A DNA stretch of 64,000 nt from Oegoconia quadripuncta (lineage: Eukaryota; Arthropoda; Insecta; Lepidoptera; Autostichidae): positions 16,722,496 to 16,786,495 of the forward strand of contig OX438753.1 of assembly GCA_949316235.1 (NCBI GenBank), in the 5' to 3' direction. Positions 45,218-57,200 of the stretch are shown piece by piece. The stretch's first letter is position 1. Each line of letters opens with the position of its first letter. A model generated the notes under the pieces. It saw nothing but the letters and a program-made list of their open reading frames with translations, did not search any database and had not been told where the DNA came from. The position numbers were made by a program, and so were the translations under genes.

Positions 45218-45580
45218 AATAATAAATATTTCGGACACTTACATCAATCATCTATTCTCAAACAACTAGTACAAGCTTAGTACTATGGATACTAGATAAC
45301 GGATAAACATATAAATGTTTATATAAACATCTCTGAAATAAATTATTATTATTATTATTAAATTCTTTATTGCACACAAAAATAAAATACAAAGAACATT
45401 TAACATAGATGATGAAGTGTACAAAGGCGGTCTTATCGCTGATAGCGATTTCTTCCAGACAACCTCAGTTAAAGAACTTAAAGAAATAAATGTTCCTATT
45501 CATCACACAAACATTTACACTTCGCGGGATTCTTACCCGCAACCGTTGGTTTCGCTATCCACTACATCGATCGGTAGTCG
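45218..45580 (-). repeat. SINE-C copy 4, split by a LINE tail
   Basis: The body is at 45218-45343 ('ttcggacacttacatcaatc', 'atggatactagataacggat') and the head at 45483-45580 ('cgggattcttacccgcaacc', 'tccactacatcgatcggtag'). They are separated by an insertion with a 9-bp target duplication. Confidence 0.85.
45344..45482 (-). mobile_element. LINE 3' end inserted in SINE-C, 9-bp target duplication
   Basis: The insert starts with (att)n, the complement of an (aat)n tail, then 'aaattctttattgcacacaa'. GAAATAAAT occurs on both sides (45335-45343 and 45483-45491), matching an intact SINE-C where this string occurs once. This is a 139-bp, severely 5'-truncated retrotransposition event. Confidence 0.85.
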
Positions 45581-45619
45581 GCTACAGCAATGGACGTCCT
45601 GTGGTTGACAAGTTTCATT

Positions 45620-45705
45620 AGAATCGGTTTATTCATTTCGAAAAATTTGGACTTCATAGTTTGTATGGAATACCGTGCGGGATGTGTATCTGAGATATAT
45701 GAGAG
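45620..45705 (+). repeat. Repeat fragment shared with 61315-61385
   Basis: 'ttagaatcggtttattcatt' plus 'tcgaaaaatttgg' and 'tagtttgtatggaataccgt' plus 'gcggga' recur after the inverted-repeat element at 61098-61322. Confidence 0.55.
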
Positions 45706-45951
45706 GGTTTCCTCTTAACGAAATTGAAAGGGAACGTGATTTATTACTCAGCTCAGCTGTTATCAGCTGAGTTAGCTCTAAGAGAAATGTTCGACCAAAT
45801 TATAAAGGCCATGACAGAATATTGTGGGTCTATAAAGTCTCCGTACAAAATGACAAATCAACAGCAAAAATAACTTTGTATTTTAATAGGCAATCTAGGC
45901 TGATTGTTAAATTAGCCGTTCAATGAAATGCCTAGGCGGGTTCGTTTGTGA

Positions 45952-46040
45952 TTTTTTTTTTATGCACAACGGGTTGGTACTTGACCTCAATCACACCTGA
46001 TGTTAAGTGAAGATGAGGTCGAAGGTGGAAGCGTACTGGA
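45952..46040 (-). repeat. SINE-A copy 14, 3' end
   Basis: A T-run, 'atgcacaacgggttggtact', 'tgacctcaatcacacctgat' and 'gaagatgaggtcgaaggtgg' plus 'aagcgtactg' are present. Confidence 0.85.
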
Positions 46041-46149
46041 AGGTGGTCTTTATAGAAAATGGTGCTGCTCAAAGCGGATTAGTTTGATTCTTTTTGATAC
46101 AACCGAGTTAGTCATAGATCTAGTACCAATTCAAGGAAGTAATCTGTAT

Positions 46150-46310
46150 ACATACGTAACGTCACTACCTTTATCCAAAATAGAGTGGTTAGAAATATAC
46201 CCAAAAATTAAGGAGATACACACGTGGCATGGTATAAGCCAATTACCGTTACAACGTGCAAATCTATAAATCTTTTTTGGTGGAAAGTCCCATAGTCACC
46301 TTTTACGACA
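46150..46310 (-). repeat. Repeat family F copy 7, partial
   Basis: 'aacgtcactacctttatcca', 'agtggttagaaatataccca', 'ttttttggtggaaagtccca' and 'tagtcaccttttacgacac' are present. The centre is deleted. Confidence 0.7.
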
Positions 46311-46574
46311 CTATTCTTTTTACATGCAAAACCATGCAGCACAGATCTCCATACATAACCAAAAATGTACTTTGTCCTATATAGGAATATGGTTTTTATG
46401 CCCTTTGTCATAAAGTCGGACCTTTTATGGCAAAACATTTGGGAGGAAACGCCGCGCTGCTCAAACTACAGGCTGATCTTATAAGGGTAATAATGAAATC
46501 TAATCAATATGCAGGTTGTCACACTACATAAGTAAACAATAACATGAGTACCGAAACAACACATGCAGTCTCTG

Positions 46575-46705
46575 TTCATGTAATGAGACTATGGAACTCA
46601 GTTCCCACTAATATACGCGGCAGCCAGTCGTTGCCTATCTTTAAATCCCGTTTGGAAAAGTATCTTAGGTCCTGTCAATAACCATTTGTTATTTATATAT
46701 TTTGG
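46575..46705 (+). pseudogene. LINE reverse-transcriptase C-terminal remnant
   Basis: In frame from 46589 it reads RLWNSVPTNIRGSQSLPIFK then SRLEKYLRSCQ and a stop, a clean copy of the CR1/Jockey-type polymerase end. It is interrupted on the right by SINE-C. Confidence 0.8.
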
Positions 46706-46960
46706 ACGACCGATTGGTGTAGTGGATAGTGACCCTGTCAGCGAAACCAACGGTTGCGGGATCGAATCTCGCGACGGGTAAATGTTTGTGTGATGAATAT
46801 GAACATTTATTCCTGAGTCATGGATGTTTATATAAATATGTATGTATGTTTATCCGTTATCTAGTATCCATAGCACAAGCTTTGCTTAGTTTGGGACTAG
46901 ATGATTGGTGTAAGTGTCCGAAATATTTATTATTTATTATTATTATTATTTATTTATATA
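46706..46960 (+). repeat. SINE-C copy 5, full length
   Basis: The head 'gaccgattggtgtagtggat', B box 'gcgggatcgaatctcgcgac' and body 'gtatgtatgtttatccgtta' plus 'tctagtatccatag' end 'ttagtttgggactagatgat' with an (att)n-rich tail. It served as the standard for this family. Confidence 0.9.
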
Positions 46961-47194
46961 TGCATTAATATACTTATAGGCTTATTTACGTACTTATTTT
47001 TGTACTGTAGTAATTTTTTTTTCTATTTACACTTTTATCTGTGTACACTCTATACTCCCCTTCACTATTGTTATTGTCCAATGGCGGGTTTGCTGGAAGA
47101 TATCTATTTTATAAGCTCGTGTTTTGTTTATCATATTTTAGCTGAGTATCGCTGTAATTATTTTTTTGTGTTTGCCACAATGCATTCTAATATA

Positions 47195-47418
47195 ACTAGC
47201 TTTCCGCTCGCGAATTCGTCTGCGTGGAATAACTATGCAGCGGAAATTTATTTATCCCGCGGAAACTACTCACTTTATGGGATAAAAATCCTATTTTTTA
47301 ATACAGCGAATGTTCTACCTATGTACCAGATTTTATCCAAATCCGTTCATCTGTTTCACCGTGATTGAACAGCAAACAAATGAACATACATCCAAACTTT
47401 TGCATTTGTAATATTAGT
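47195..47418 (-). mobile_element. Helitron-like (family H) copy, full length
   Basis: 'aactagctttccgctcgcga', 'aaactactcactttatggga', 'ttttatccaaatccgttcat', 'ctgtttcaccgtgattgaac' and 'ttgtaatattagt' are in order. Confidence 0.75.
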
Positions 47419-47420
47419 TC

Positions 47421-47732
47421 GTCATCAGGCCGTAAACGTCCCACTGCAGGGATAGAAGCCTTCCCTCGTATATGAGGGAGCATGGACCATAGTCCACTAC
47501 GCTGGTCCAATGCGTGTTGGGGACTTCACATGCCTTTGAATTTTTACTTCTCGAGCATGCAGGTTTACTCACGATGTTTTCCTTCACCGTTTTAAGAGCA
47601 GTCGGATAAATGCACATAAGTAATTAAATTAAATTAAATTAAATTAAATTTAAAAGCTCATTGGTACATGGCCTGCCTGGGTATCGAACCCAAATTGGGA
47701 GACCGCGTCTTAACCGCTGAGCCCCCGACGCT
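47421..47732 (-). repeat. SINE-D copy, nearly full length
   Basis: It starts 'gtcatcaggccgtaaacgtc' and carries 'ttactcacgatgttttcctt', an (aaatt)n block at about 47621-47652, 'ggcctgcctgggtatcgaac' and 'gcgtcttaaccgctgagccc' at the head. It abuts the family H copy directly. Confidence 0.85.
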
Positions 47733-47739
47733 AGTTAGA

Positions 47740-49390
47740 TATATATAATACTGATACAGAACAGAACAAAATTGGCAGCTATATCACTAAAGTTGGTTTC
47801 ATTGGGCTACGTTTCATGCATGAACAGGTATACAACCTGTGTTTAATGACGACCATTATCAAACACACAATACAATATAAATACTCGTTATTGCGCAAAA
47901 TAATTAATATATAAATAAATCATAAAGACATATACTTACTTTTCATTCTCACACACACACTTCTAATCTAAAAATCAATCTGAACCAACTATTGGTATAT
48001 TACCTTATTGGATTTGGACACAATAGGAATAAATTATTGTCGAAGAATAATATCCTAACTAGAAAGTTGATTACTCAGCCTACCTTTTACTTAATACTGT
48101 TAATATAATAAAACTCGCCACAAACTCAGGTACGTCAATATTTACTGTCCTTGACATATCTGCTATATTTAATTTAGTTGTTTACATATTAAACAGTCAT
48201 GGTCTATATTATGGTGATACCTATTCGTATTTATTAGATTTATTTAAAACAAAGAATAACATAAATTCAAACACCGTCTATCTGCTTTCGTCATACCTGC
48301 CCCCTTGATCACCCCCCTCCTCTTATACGGAGAAATAGGGAGCAGTGCGGGGTGTAATGGAGGGGTGGCAATGGATACCAAACTGGATTTTCCCCCAAAT
48401 TGTAAGATATTTTAAAGATGCTAGTATATATTGAATGACTAGAAAATAAGATATTTAAACGAAGAGAAAAAAGTTAATGTGATTATTTCATAATAACTTA
48501 AAATATATTTAAATGCATAATACACGAATTTATATTTATTTTTGCACAAAAATATCAGATGAAGTGTAAACAGGTGTGATGTAATAAAAAATAAAAAAAA
48601 AGGATAAATTACTCAAGAATCAGTAAGCCTATGACTTAAGTCACAAATGAGTTTCTTTGGATACTGTTTAATAAATTTAGAAACTGAATAAAGATATATT
48701 GAATTAATGTTAGGGGAAAGTTGATTAATATGACTTGCAACATTAATTTGATGCCGAAAGCTCGCACAGTCGCGCTCGAGTTTTTGCGCAGGCCGCACCC
48801 ATTTTGCCAACATTATTTGTTGCAATTACATTATTTTACAGTAATTGGATATTATTTTCTCCCAAAATGTGGTCTATTAGCGTAATGTGATTTGAATATT
48901 AGTGTCTTCCATTATGAAGGTTATGTGACAAAACCTTAGAATGCTAGTATGTGTATCATTTAGGTATGTATTTACATATTTAAAGCTGTAATATTCAGAT
49001 AAAATTACATTAAAATATATTTTCCTTACCTTTCCATATTTCAACTTGTTTTTTATTCATATATTCTAAATTGATCCATAGATGTCCGTAACATTTTAAA
49101 TATCAAAGGTCATGTCAGCATGAAATAGGGTTATTCGATAGAGTCGCAACTGTTTCGACATTTTCGCTTGCTTTTCTTCAATAGTATAGAGCATTATGCA
49201 CGTACTAGCTTGATGAAAACCCAGTTCTCTACCAGTAAATGAAGAATAGATGGATTTACTAGTGGCATAATATAGCGTGTGCGATGGTTCTACATTACTC
49301 AACGATTTAATCCAATTGTAATTATATATCAAGCTAAAATGCACTTTATTAAATGTGTCTTGACCGTATTTAACCTGTCTCAATCATATA
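47740..49390. other. Intergenic; GC-richer patches only
   Basis: 48295-48375 ('cccccttgatcacccccctc', and onward) and 48745-48800 ('gctcgcacagtcgcgctcga') stand out from the AT-rich background. Either could belong to an unlocated 5' exon or promoter of the elongase gene. No donor site or motif decides it. Confidence 0.25.
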
Positions 49391-49392
49391 TT

Positions 49393-49557
49393 AAATTACG
49401 TAATGTTTACGAAAACAGCGTAATTCGTAAATATTTAGTTTTGATAGTTGATGGATAATTTTGAAGTATCTATGACTAAGACTCTTAAATAGAATCTTAA
49501 ATTATCAAACCTAAATATTTACCAATTACGTTGTTTTCGTAAACATTACGCAAAATT
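49393..49557. mobile_element. Fold-back element, arms about 53 bp
   Basis: 'aattacgtaatgtttacgaa' plus 'aacagcgtaattcgtaaata' plus 'tttagttttgata' pairs with 'tatcaaacctaaatatttac' and 'caattacgttgttttcgtaa' plus 'acattacgcaaaatt'. The loop is about 60 bases. It is a small noncoding MITE-like palindrome. Confidence 0.75.
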
Positions 49558-49559
49558 AC

Positions 49560-51118
49560 GAGAATCTGTATTTAGAATAAGATTATTATTGAAGAACACT
49601 TGCATAATTGTTCGAGTGTTAGCACAGTGACTTTTGCATTAAATATACATACTAAGACTGTCATTATTACATAAGTGCCTGTTTTGATTCAATTTGGATA
49701 CATAATCTTCACAACTAAATATTAGAATGTGTGTTTACTAGTAAAAATTTATACCAAATAATTCTACTAAAAAAAGGGCAGAGCTCCGTAGTTGTTATAG
49801 TTTTTGCTTTAGGGTTATGTACTGAACCCAGATTTTGCATCCTGGTCTAATGGTACCAAATTGTACCGAACCCAAGTTGTGAGAATTATTATAAATAAAT
49901 AGTACTTATTTTGAGTTGTTATAAAATAATTTTTTGAACCCTAAAGTAGGGGTATTAGTAGTACTGAGGGGAGTCCCACATAATCGTCTCGCCGTCCCCC
50001 AGGCGAAAAAAAAAGGTAACAGAATATAAATAAATGCATCGAATCGTCGAATTATAAATCTGATTTCAAACAAACTTCACAACTAACAAACACGTTGATA
50101 AGGAAGTTTTATTTCACAACTATGGTTATTGTCGCGAGTTTGCGTTGATAAAGTTTTTATTACAAAGGAACGCACAAACAAATAACCTGTATAGTGGCTG
50201 GTTGAGTCATTTTAAACCAAAATATTAATTTTCAATAGGCACGGAAACTGTGCTGGTACAGTTACAAGATCTGACCATAAAAGAGAGATGCTGAAATAGG
50301 ATCTTAGTTACGTCGTTAACTTTATGCTTGTAATTTATTCATCCAAATGCATGGCCACTCAGTTTTTCTTATTTGAAATTCGAACGACCGACGGAAAATG
50401 ACGTGTCTCTTCTACGATGAAATAATTCGAATAGGTTTTCAAAATTTATAAAAGCTCCTTAGTTCGAACCAGAAAATTCGATTTTTTTTGTGGTAGGACC
50501 TCTGACTAAAGATCTCTCGCGACATTAGGCAAGCGTCTCAAGCACAGATTGTTGTTGTGTAGAGACATGCAACCAAAACACTCCATAACCATAAATTTGT
50601 GTCATCTATATCCACAATTGACAAAAATGTGTTTTAAATCTTATGTTTTATTGATAACTTGTAATGTAATGTACTATATGTGCATCTGAATAGGTAGTGT
50701 TTGGCGATACCATTTTACTGAATGCAAAAAATCTGCAAATTTGTAACCCAAACTTACATGCAATAAATTCATTTCATTTCAATTCCACACTGTTCTTTGT
50801 TCCCTTTTCAAGACTAAATTTTTGAACCGATCGTATTGTAAAGCTGATAGGTGACCTGAGACCTGATAGAGCAGGCCGTAGACTACTTTGTATACTGAAA
50901 AAAAAACCGCAAAAAAATTATTCCACATGAGCAAAGTCACGGCGAATATTGTCCACGCAATGTTGATACGAGTAGTTCATTGCCACGCTCGAAATATTCT
51001 CGTTGGTAAAATTACTATAGATGGCAATGAAGTGAAAGAAAATGGAATGTAAAATTTTAATCGTAATTAATAACATATAATTTACAATAAAATTGATTTA
51101 AATTTCATTTTATTTCAG
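49560..51118. other. Upstream region of the first ELOVL coding exon
   Basis: AT-rich sequence ending in the acceptor at 51118. It should be intron of the 5' UTR if the missing first exon lies further left. No mobile element was recognised. Confidence 0.35.
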
Positions 51119-51255
51119 ATATTAGAAGCAGAATTTGGAACAATATGCAGAGCCTCTCATGACAGCGGTTTGGTGAAAACGACACACTAGCATCATGGAG
51201 ATATCAAACAACTCATTCTCTAGGAGTTACCACCGCTTATTCACTGAGTTAGCTG
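51119..51255 (+). CDS. ELOVL: ELOVL exon with 5' UTR end and start codon (coding 51195-51255)
   Basis: The exon follows a polypyrimidine acceptor (tttatttcag, ending 51118) and ends at donor GTAAGA (51256). The ATG at 51195 is the start because it is the first one after an in-frame TGA at 51174-51176, it has A at -3 and G at +4, and it gives MEISNNSFSRSYHRLFTELA, a typical short polar N-terminus before the first membrane segment. The exon ends in phase 1 and the split codon becomes Asp21. Because it begins at an acceptor, a noncoding exon must lie further 5'; I could not place it. Two tiny upstream ORFs (51145-51162 and 51159-51176) lie in the 5' UTR part. Confidence 0.9.
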
Positions 51256-54200
51256 GTAAGAATTCTTACTTAATGTTCATAAATATTATTTATTTTATAC
51301 ATTTTCTAAACACACTAGTTAATAAAGTATAGGTACTAATATATTTGATTGACATACCGTGAATAATAAATATTTTAAAACACATAAAAAAAATTACTAT
51401 GAGTAAAAACGTCTAATTTTGTGTTTTTGTTCTGTCACTCTTTTGGTACCTACCGAAAAAAGTTGTTGATGTAATATATTGTTTTTATACACACTTTGCG
51501 GAAGGTCATTTATTGGCACTATCTTAAACATCACCATGTGATTTTTTTCGGTAGCAGACTACACATTGGGAACATTACAAATAATATAAAATTAATTTAT
51601 TTATTCGATTCATTATGTGTTTGACATATTTTTTTTTATTAATTGACTTTGACATTCATTATCTATATCAGATAAACTTAGGATTGCAAAAGCTGTTGCA
51701 GATGTTGCTCGCGAGTCCGTTCGCATGGAACGTTTCATTAAAATCGGTTCAACAAAACAATTTTGCCTTTATGATAATCCAGGTCCATCTAACAAATTTC
51801 ATCCAAATTCCTGTCCGCCGTTTACTCGTGAAGAGTAATAAACATACATACAGACACATAAACAAATTTTTGCATTTATAATATTAGTTGGATAGTCGGA
51901 TGTATCTACTTAACATCAAAGGATGGAACTGAAGCGTTTCCAAAGCTTTGTCTAGCGAAAGCTAAATGACACTAAATGAAAATTTAGTGTCATTTTCAGA
52001 ATCGGATCAGTAGGAAGTTCCAAAAATTACCTCAAGTAAACAAGCACCTTTACCTTTTTATATTTTTTTTTATCTACAACGGGTTAGTAAGTAGAGTAGT
52101 AGTACAACGGTTAATAATTTGAAAATAAAAAATAAGAACATAGTCTAAATCCAACGTCTCTTATAATTTTAAAAAGTTCTAAAATTGTTCGTCTTTATTT
52201 CTGTTAATGGGAAAGGTCAAAGAAAAATGAAGTACCTAGTAGAAAAGTTGTAAACGATTCAACAAATTACGTCTCGTTCTCCGTTCAGCTTACTTACTTC
52301 TATGTTATGGGTTGTAAACACCAACTACAGACATTATTATCTTTAATTTTATCTAACTAATATATTTTTTTTTATTTGGGGTTAGGAGGTTTGGAATAGT
52401 AGAACTAAATACCGTTATTAATCAAAAAAGTATTGCGCCTTAAAAATGTGCACGAGCAATGTTACAATGCTTGACAATTGCTATAATCATATAATCGGCT
52501 AAGTATTTTGTATTTGGAAGTACTGTTTCTGGTGATATACTGGGGCTTAAAAGACCACTTTAAAAATTAAATTAACAGTATACCCTCATTGCAGAGTCGA
52601 TTTTAAAGTAGAACACTAAAATGAACGGTAAACACTGTATGTAAAATGAAGGTTCTGGGTTTGATTCCCAGCGGGGTTACATGTTTAGACTCGGTTTGGT
52701 TGATGAAAGGGTATTTTTAAATATCCGTCTGGCCAGATACCATACCATCTTATATAAGTCTGGCGTCAAGCAGCAATTCCCTCTGGTACAGAGATTAAAT
52801 AGCCATTCCGCTTTCACCCTCCTCTTTACTTAATGTCAGGTAACTCCTTCTGCATAAATCAAAATGCCTAACCCAAATATATTTGACGACCTATTTGGTG
52901 TGGTGGTTAGCAACTCTGACCACTATACCAAAAGGTTGCTGGTTCGAATCCCTATAGTGGCATATGTTTGTATGATGAATACGATCATGTGTACCCGAGT
53001 TATGGATATTTTCATTTATAATAAGTATTTATTTACAAAAAAAAATGTATTTATGTAGTATATCAACCATCAGCTATCCACAACACAAGCCTATAGTTGC
53101 TTACTGTGGAACTAGATGGTGCTGTATGTATATACAGCACCATCTATCTACAGCAGCATCATATACATCTAAGGATATTTATTTATTATTATATTTAGCC
53201 TTGTTTGATACATTGACAAAAACAAAGGCTGAATATAGTATTGTAGGTGTCCTCTCTGCAGCAGCTACCAGCTTATGGAGTCTTGACAAACCGTTTAACA
53301 AAAGCCATACGATTGTCTTGTTAATTTCTATAATTCGTGAATTATTAAGTTTTCTACATCTTTAATTGTTAGCTATTGTCCTATATGGCAATGTTGACGT
53401 GTTCAAGCGCTCCAGTGTTGCGCTCGGATTCAGTCCATCATTCTAGTGGAAGTATGTGGTACCAGCCTCTGTGGCAGGCATTATATGAGTCAATTATCAT
53501 GACATCAGTCACAAGACATCCACTGCTGAGCATACGCTTTCCCCATAGATTGCCAGAGCGACCGGTTGGAAGTGGTTTGTAATCAGCAATTACCCGCAAC
53601 CTTTATCAGGTTGTACTTCCATCTCGTGAAAGGAATCCTGTTTTCAAGTACTCACTATGAAACGATGAACGGAAATTGCCTAGGTACCTACTCAAATATA
53701 ACGAAGGTCTTCTGATATAGCGTATTGCCTATAATTTGCAATGGCATGCGTTTTCTGAAGTAATTTATTCCTCATTGTAATGCCTGTGGTAGGTATTGGC
53801 TAACTTTCGTGCTATCGCCTTTGGTTACTGCCGGTGTCAGGTATTTTAACCATTCATCAACATTCCAATATTACTCTTTTGTAATAATTACGACGTGGGG
53901 TTGTAATTTTAAAGAATACTTTGTTTCGGATTACTATTACTTTATAGTTCATAGGTTTAATTTTGGAGTGTATTATTTACAATATTATGACGATGGAAAC
54001 ATTATATTTTAAAAATTTTTGTCAAATTAAGTTATGATCCCTGGGGGAGGCCTTTGTCCAGCAGTGGACGTCTTTCGGCTGATATGATTTTGATGAAGTT
54101 ATGACTTTCGTGCGGTTATTTCTTGGATGTGACTATTGGCGAGTATTTTTGATCTTTCTATTGTACCGTGCGTTGGACAGTCAATGCAGGAATCTGTAAT

Positions 54201-57200
54201 TTTCGCACAGGTAATACAAAATGCATGATAGATATAGCTATGGCCCCTACCTTCTGCTATTGAGAGGAGACTGCCCCAGTGGCGAAAGTAATGTTGTTGT
54301 TATGTAGCTATGTCTATCTACATAATTTTAACTGAGACGTTCGTGCAAGAAGCTGCGACCGATTTAGCATTATATTGATTTGTAAGAACTCACCACAGAG
54401 TCGCTCGACTTCCCAGCATTGCTGGTTTGACGGACCGTTCTCATCGTCACGCGCGTCTCAGTGGCTGAACGCCGTAGTATTTGATGCGACCAATGTTGTC
54501 ACCTCTCCTTTTGTATACAGAAATAATATTAGTAGCTATGGATGAACCTTAAATTACCTTAGGTTCTTGCAAATTTAAAACAATTTTCAAATACCAACCG
54601 ATTTGGCGTTTCAACAATAGGTACATACAAACCACATCCCTCTTTTGCGTCGGGGTTTAAAAAAGAAAATCAAAACAATTCAAATAAAAACATTACTTAT
54701 GTATGTCTAGTTACGAGTAAACGATAGGTGAACACTGTTGAAAATAAAAACATTACTTATGTATGTCTAGTTACGAGTAAACGATAGGTGAACACTGTTG
54801 ATCTTAAACTCTATATCGTACTCGTAAACGCGGGCGCATAACGTCCGTATTACTTCCAGTATAAGCTGGCCTCGCAGCGTTTACACCTCCGATTCGCGCG
54901 ACCAGCTTACACTGTTTGTGTTACAGAAGTCGTGCTATCGATTGTACCTTGCTTGATACTATTGATAGGTTTAAAATGTATACCTGAATGAAACATTGTA
55001 AGTTACAGTGAAGCAATTAAAACCAATAAATTAATTAATTGGGTTGTGTAAAAACGCAGTGTAATTTACTAAATAGTAGTATTACGTCCGTGGTTTCACT
55101 TCGAAGGATTAGGACACAGTCATGATAATCATAATTTGAATACTTAAACAAAAATAAAATTGAAATTCCACAATTTAGACTTAGCAAGGTTAGCACATCC
55201 TTTGTGGGACACAGCATACGCATTAAAGAAACTCTGTGTAAGAAGGGTTATTACAGGATAGATGATTATTTAGGCGATAAGGAGGTCTGGATGTTAGCTG
55301 GTCGTTATGTTAATTGTTTTTGTTTTGTAATATGTAACATAAAATGTAATATTATTGTAAAGATGGAAACCAATTGAAAAGATGTGTTGTTGCGGAGTTT
55401 CTTGTCGCTTCTTTTCCCTAACCATAAAACCTTGTGAAGCGATGTACCTAGTTTAAAAAAAATAACATGTTGACTGTCAATAAGTGATATTTTTGTATCC
55501 TACATTGAATAAAATATTATTTTTTTTTTGATTTTTTTGAGCCAGGTCTTATCAAAGTAATGATGATACGTGAATCAGGAATGAACAAATCATTAGAAGT
55601 CTACGGGGCTGTTTGATCTGCTGTCTGCTCTTGTCTCTTGTATTTAAAATAATTTCAGTTTGTTGTCTCCGTGGCGATGGCCACAGCACTGTAGCTTTTG
55701 TACACTCCTGGGGATAGAATAAAACTCGCAACTCTAGAATCGGTATTTATAATGATCCAAGGACGAACATAAGAAAACCCCCCAGCATATCAGCAACAGG
55801 ACGTCCACTGCTGAACATAGACCTCCCCCATAAGTATTCCAGGGCGGCCGGTTAGAAGCGGCTTGCATTACGATATCTACATAAACTAAATACTTACCAC
55901 ACCCTATTTCTCAATATTTCAGATCCCCGCACCAACAACTGGTTCCTCATAACGAGTCCAATACCAGGTCTCACTATTATAGGCCTGTATTTGTACTTCA
56001 CACTAAAATGGGGCCCCCGGTATATGGCTGATAAGAAACCCTTCCAGCTGCAGAAGACACTGGTGATCTACAACTTCGTCCAGGTTTTCGTCAGCTGTTG
56101 GTTATTTTATGAGGTTGGTATTCGAATGATTTACATCATTTATATTTTTACAATCAGGGACTGTGCTCCTCTCTCCCAAATCCCAATCTTCCCAATCCCA
56201 ATCTTCTATAAATTGTGTAAATTTAAATTGTGTATTACTATTGTTCGGGATGAAATAAATATATTATTATTCTGTCACCCAAATCTATATTATTTCCAAT
56301 CTATATATTTCTACACAAACTACAAAGTTATCTAAATTTAGCAGATGGTTAGTCAAAGAATCTCGCGTGAATGCAGAAATGAACCCAGAGAATGGATGAG
56401 TTTTTTTTTAAGGAAAAAAATAGGGCATGTTAGGTAAGTGAAATAGAAGGTATTGGCATAGATAGTTTAATTTTTTTTCTTCAAAACCATAAAATATAAG
56501 TAAAACGTTGTGGCATTTGACGGTCGCATATGTAGCCTATTGCACCTAATTAATCATTAAATTAAATAAATTAAAAAAACTTGGAGAAAATATAAGTTCT
56601 AATTAAAATTCGCAAGATAGGAACCCTAAGAATCCCGCCAGTCGCATATCAATCTCCGCCATGAGTGTCGTCGATGATTGTTTTGAAAAAAAAATTATAC
56701 CACCTATGCCAATAACTTCTATTTGACTTACCGAATATGCCCAATTTTTTTCCTTGCGGTAAAAAAACTCATCCGGTAGGTATATGTTGGCACTAGTCTA
56801 TAACTTCTCTGGGTTCATGCATTTCTGCATTCACGAGAGTAAAAGTGACAGTTATCTGAATGCAATTGCACTTCGAATTTTTGCCTAGAGAGCTGTTACA
56901 ATCTGAGAATTATTGCTATCTTCACTTTGGGAGCGTTGGTACCATATGTACCTACCTGAGGTCGGAGTGTGAGTTTTGTTTCAACTTAACTTTACTACCG
57001 AGTTTACGTATACGTGATGATTTGTATGAAGAAATGTGCAGCGCCTCTAGCGGATATCTTGCAAAACGATTTTTTTCATAGGGGCTTTTTTAGTAAACGC
57101 TAACGCGATAATAAAGTTAAAAACGAGACAAAACTCACACTTCGCACACAGTTTTTCTGTAGATAACATCATTGGCTTGTCGGGATGTACAAGTTTGGAA

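Noticed and set aside
46901..47368. A 155-codon open frame on the plus strand
   Set aside because: It runs from the SINE-C tail through low-complexity Tyr/Phe/Leu-rich sequence into a family H element. The residues reflect AT-rich repeats, not a protein.
52900..52965. Possible tRNA genes (A-box and B-box motifs at many places)
   Set aside because: All such sites are heads of SINE families A-D. They lack a complete cloverleaf and are followed by the SINE body.
54682..54800. Possible CRISPR or satellite array
   Set aside because: There are only two units with a one-base gap, in a eukaryotic intron.
55991..56335. A 114-codon open frame overlapping ELOVL exon 2
   Set aside because: Only the part to 56113 is exon. 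The remainder reads into intron, and the family sequence resumes exactly at exon 3.
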